Source: Ceratotherium simum simum
Lineage: Eukaryota > Chordata > Mammalia > Perissodactyla > Rhinocerotidae
Direction: 5' to 3'
Assembly (NCBI RefSeq): GCF_000283155.1
Contig: NW_004454208.1
Coordinates: forward strand, 335,402 to 399,401
Length of the DNA: 64,000 bases
Position 1 is the stretch's first letter. Each line of letters starts with the position of its first letter. The notes under the pieces were generated by a model, which did not search any database, had not been told where the DNA came from, and saw nothing but the letters and a program-made list of their open reading frames with translations. Position numbers and translations under genes: made by a program. Shown in pieces: positions 63,877 to 64,000 of the stretch.

Positions 63877-64000
63877 GTATACAGTACAGAGCATCTACGG
63901 CAGCCCAGAAGAAAGTTTTCTGTTATATGTAGACCATTTCAGGCTTATTTTTTTTGACTTGTTCTGCAATAGTGCTGGCCTTTTTTTCCCTCCCCCTTTT
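63877..64000 (+). other. RNF17: RNF17 3'UTR exon, partial
   Basis: The acceptor is cattttgttttccag at 63876, which pairs with the gtaagt donor at 63367 to define a 510-base intron lying wholly after the stop codon. No AATAAA or ATTAAA signal appears before the right edge, so the polyadenylation site is outside the window or the true 3' end differs. The exon is inferred from the donor just after the stop and the good acceptor here; no transcript was available to confirm it. Confidence 0.7.

Noticed and set aside
1..64000. A new multi-gene defence or metabolic system, CRISPR array, or operon
   Set aside because: The window is a mammalian intron-exon region of one gene. No regularly spaced repeats, clustered intact frames or bacterial-type signals exist.

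Overview
This is vertebrate nuclear DNA from a placental mammal, almost certainly a perissodactyl (horse, rhinoceros or tapir group). The evidence is 23 copies of a tRNA-headed SINE whose sense strand begins GGGGCCGGCCC and ends in an A-rich tail, which is the equine repetitive element (ERE) type, together with L1 tails of the kind found with it. The sequence alone does not separate Equidae from the other perissodactyl families.

The only gene I can support is the 3' half of RNF17 (TDRD4), on the + strand from 2507 to the right edge. Seventeen coding exons (2507-63365) and one 3'UTR exon (63877 to the end) join in a single open frame of 796 complete codons, with GT-AG boundaries and compatible phases at every junction. 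RNF17 is a germ-cell RING and multi-Tudor protein of the piRNA pathway. The window encodes the tail of one extended-Tudor module and three complete modules, ending ...GLADEDE-stop. The RING/B-box N-terminal half and the promoter lie to the left of the window.

Everything else is intron, and most of what can be recognised there is transposon. From left to right: ERE SINEs and antisense L1s (2.6-7.1 kb); sense L1 tails (7.5-10.6 kb); a decayed HAL1-like element carrying two SINEs (14-18 kb); MIR, L2 and SINE copies (19.8-28 kb); a 15 kb block at 30.5-45.8 kb that reads as one old full-length L1 split by three younger L1 insertions, all in the gene's orientation; an antisense L1 split by a sense L1 (51.3-53.3 kb); an LTR-like repeat (55.4-56 kb); another antisense L1 carrying two SINEs (59.2-60.6 kb); and a Tigger-type MITE ending 18 bases before the last coding exon. 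None of the L1s looks able to encode a working ORF2 protein.

I found no RNA gene, CRISPR array, operon-like cluster or new multi-gene system. The most notable observations are the nested L1 structure, the repeated exon-phase pattern across the three Tudor modules, repeat insertions very close to splice sites, and an L1 5'UTR with repeated units and a long antisense open frame. Residue numbers in the entries are local: residue 1 is the first complete codon of the exon at 2507.
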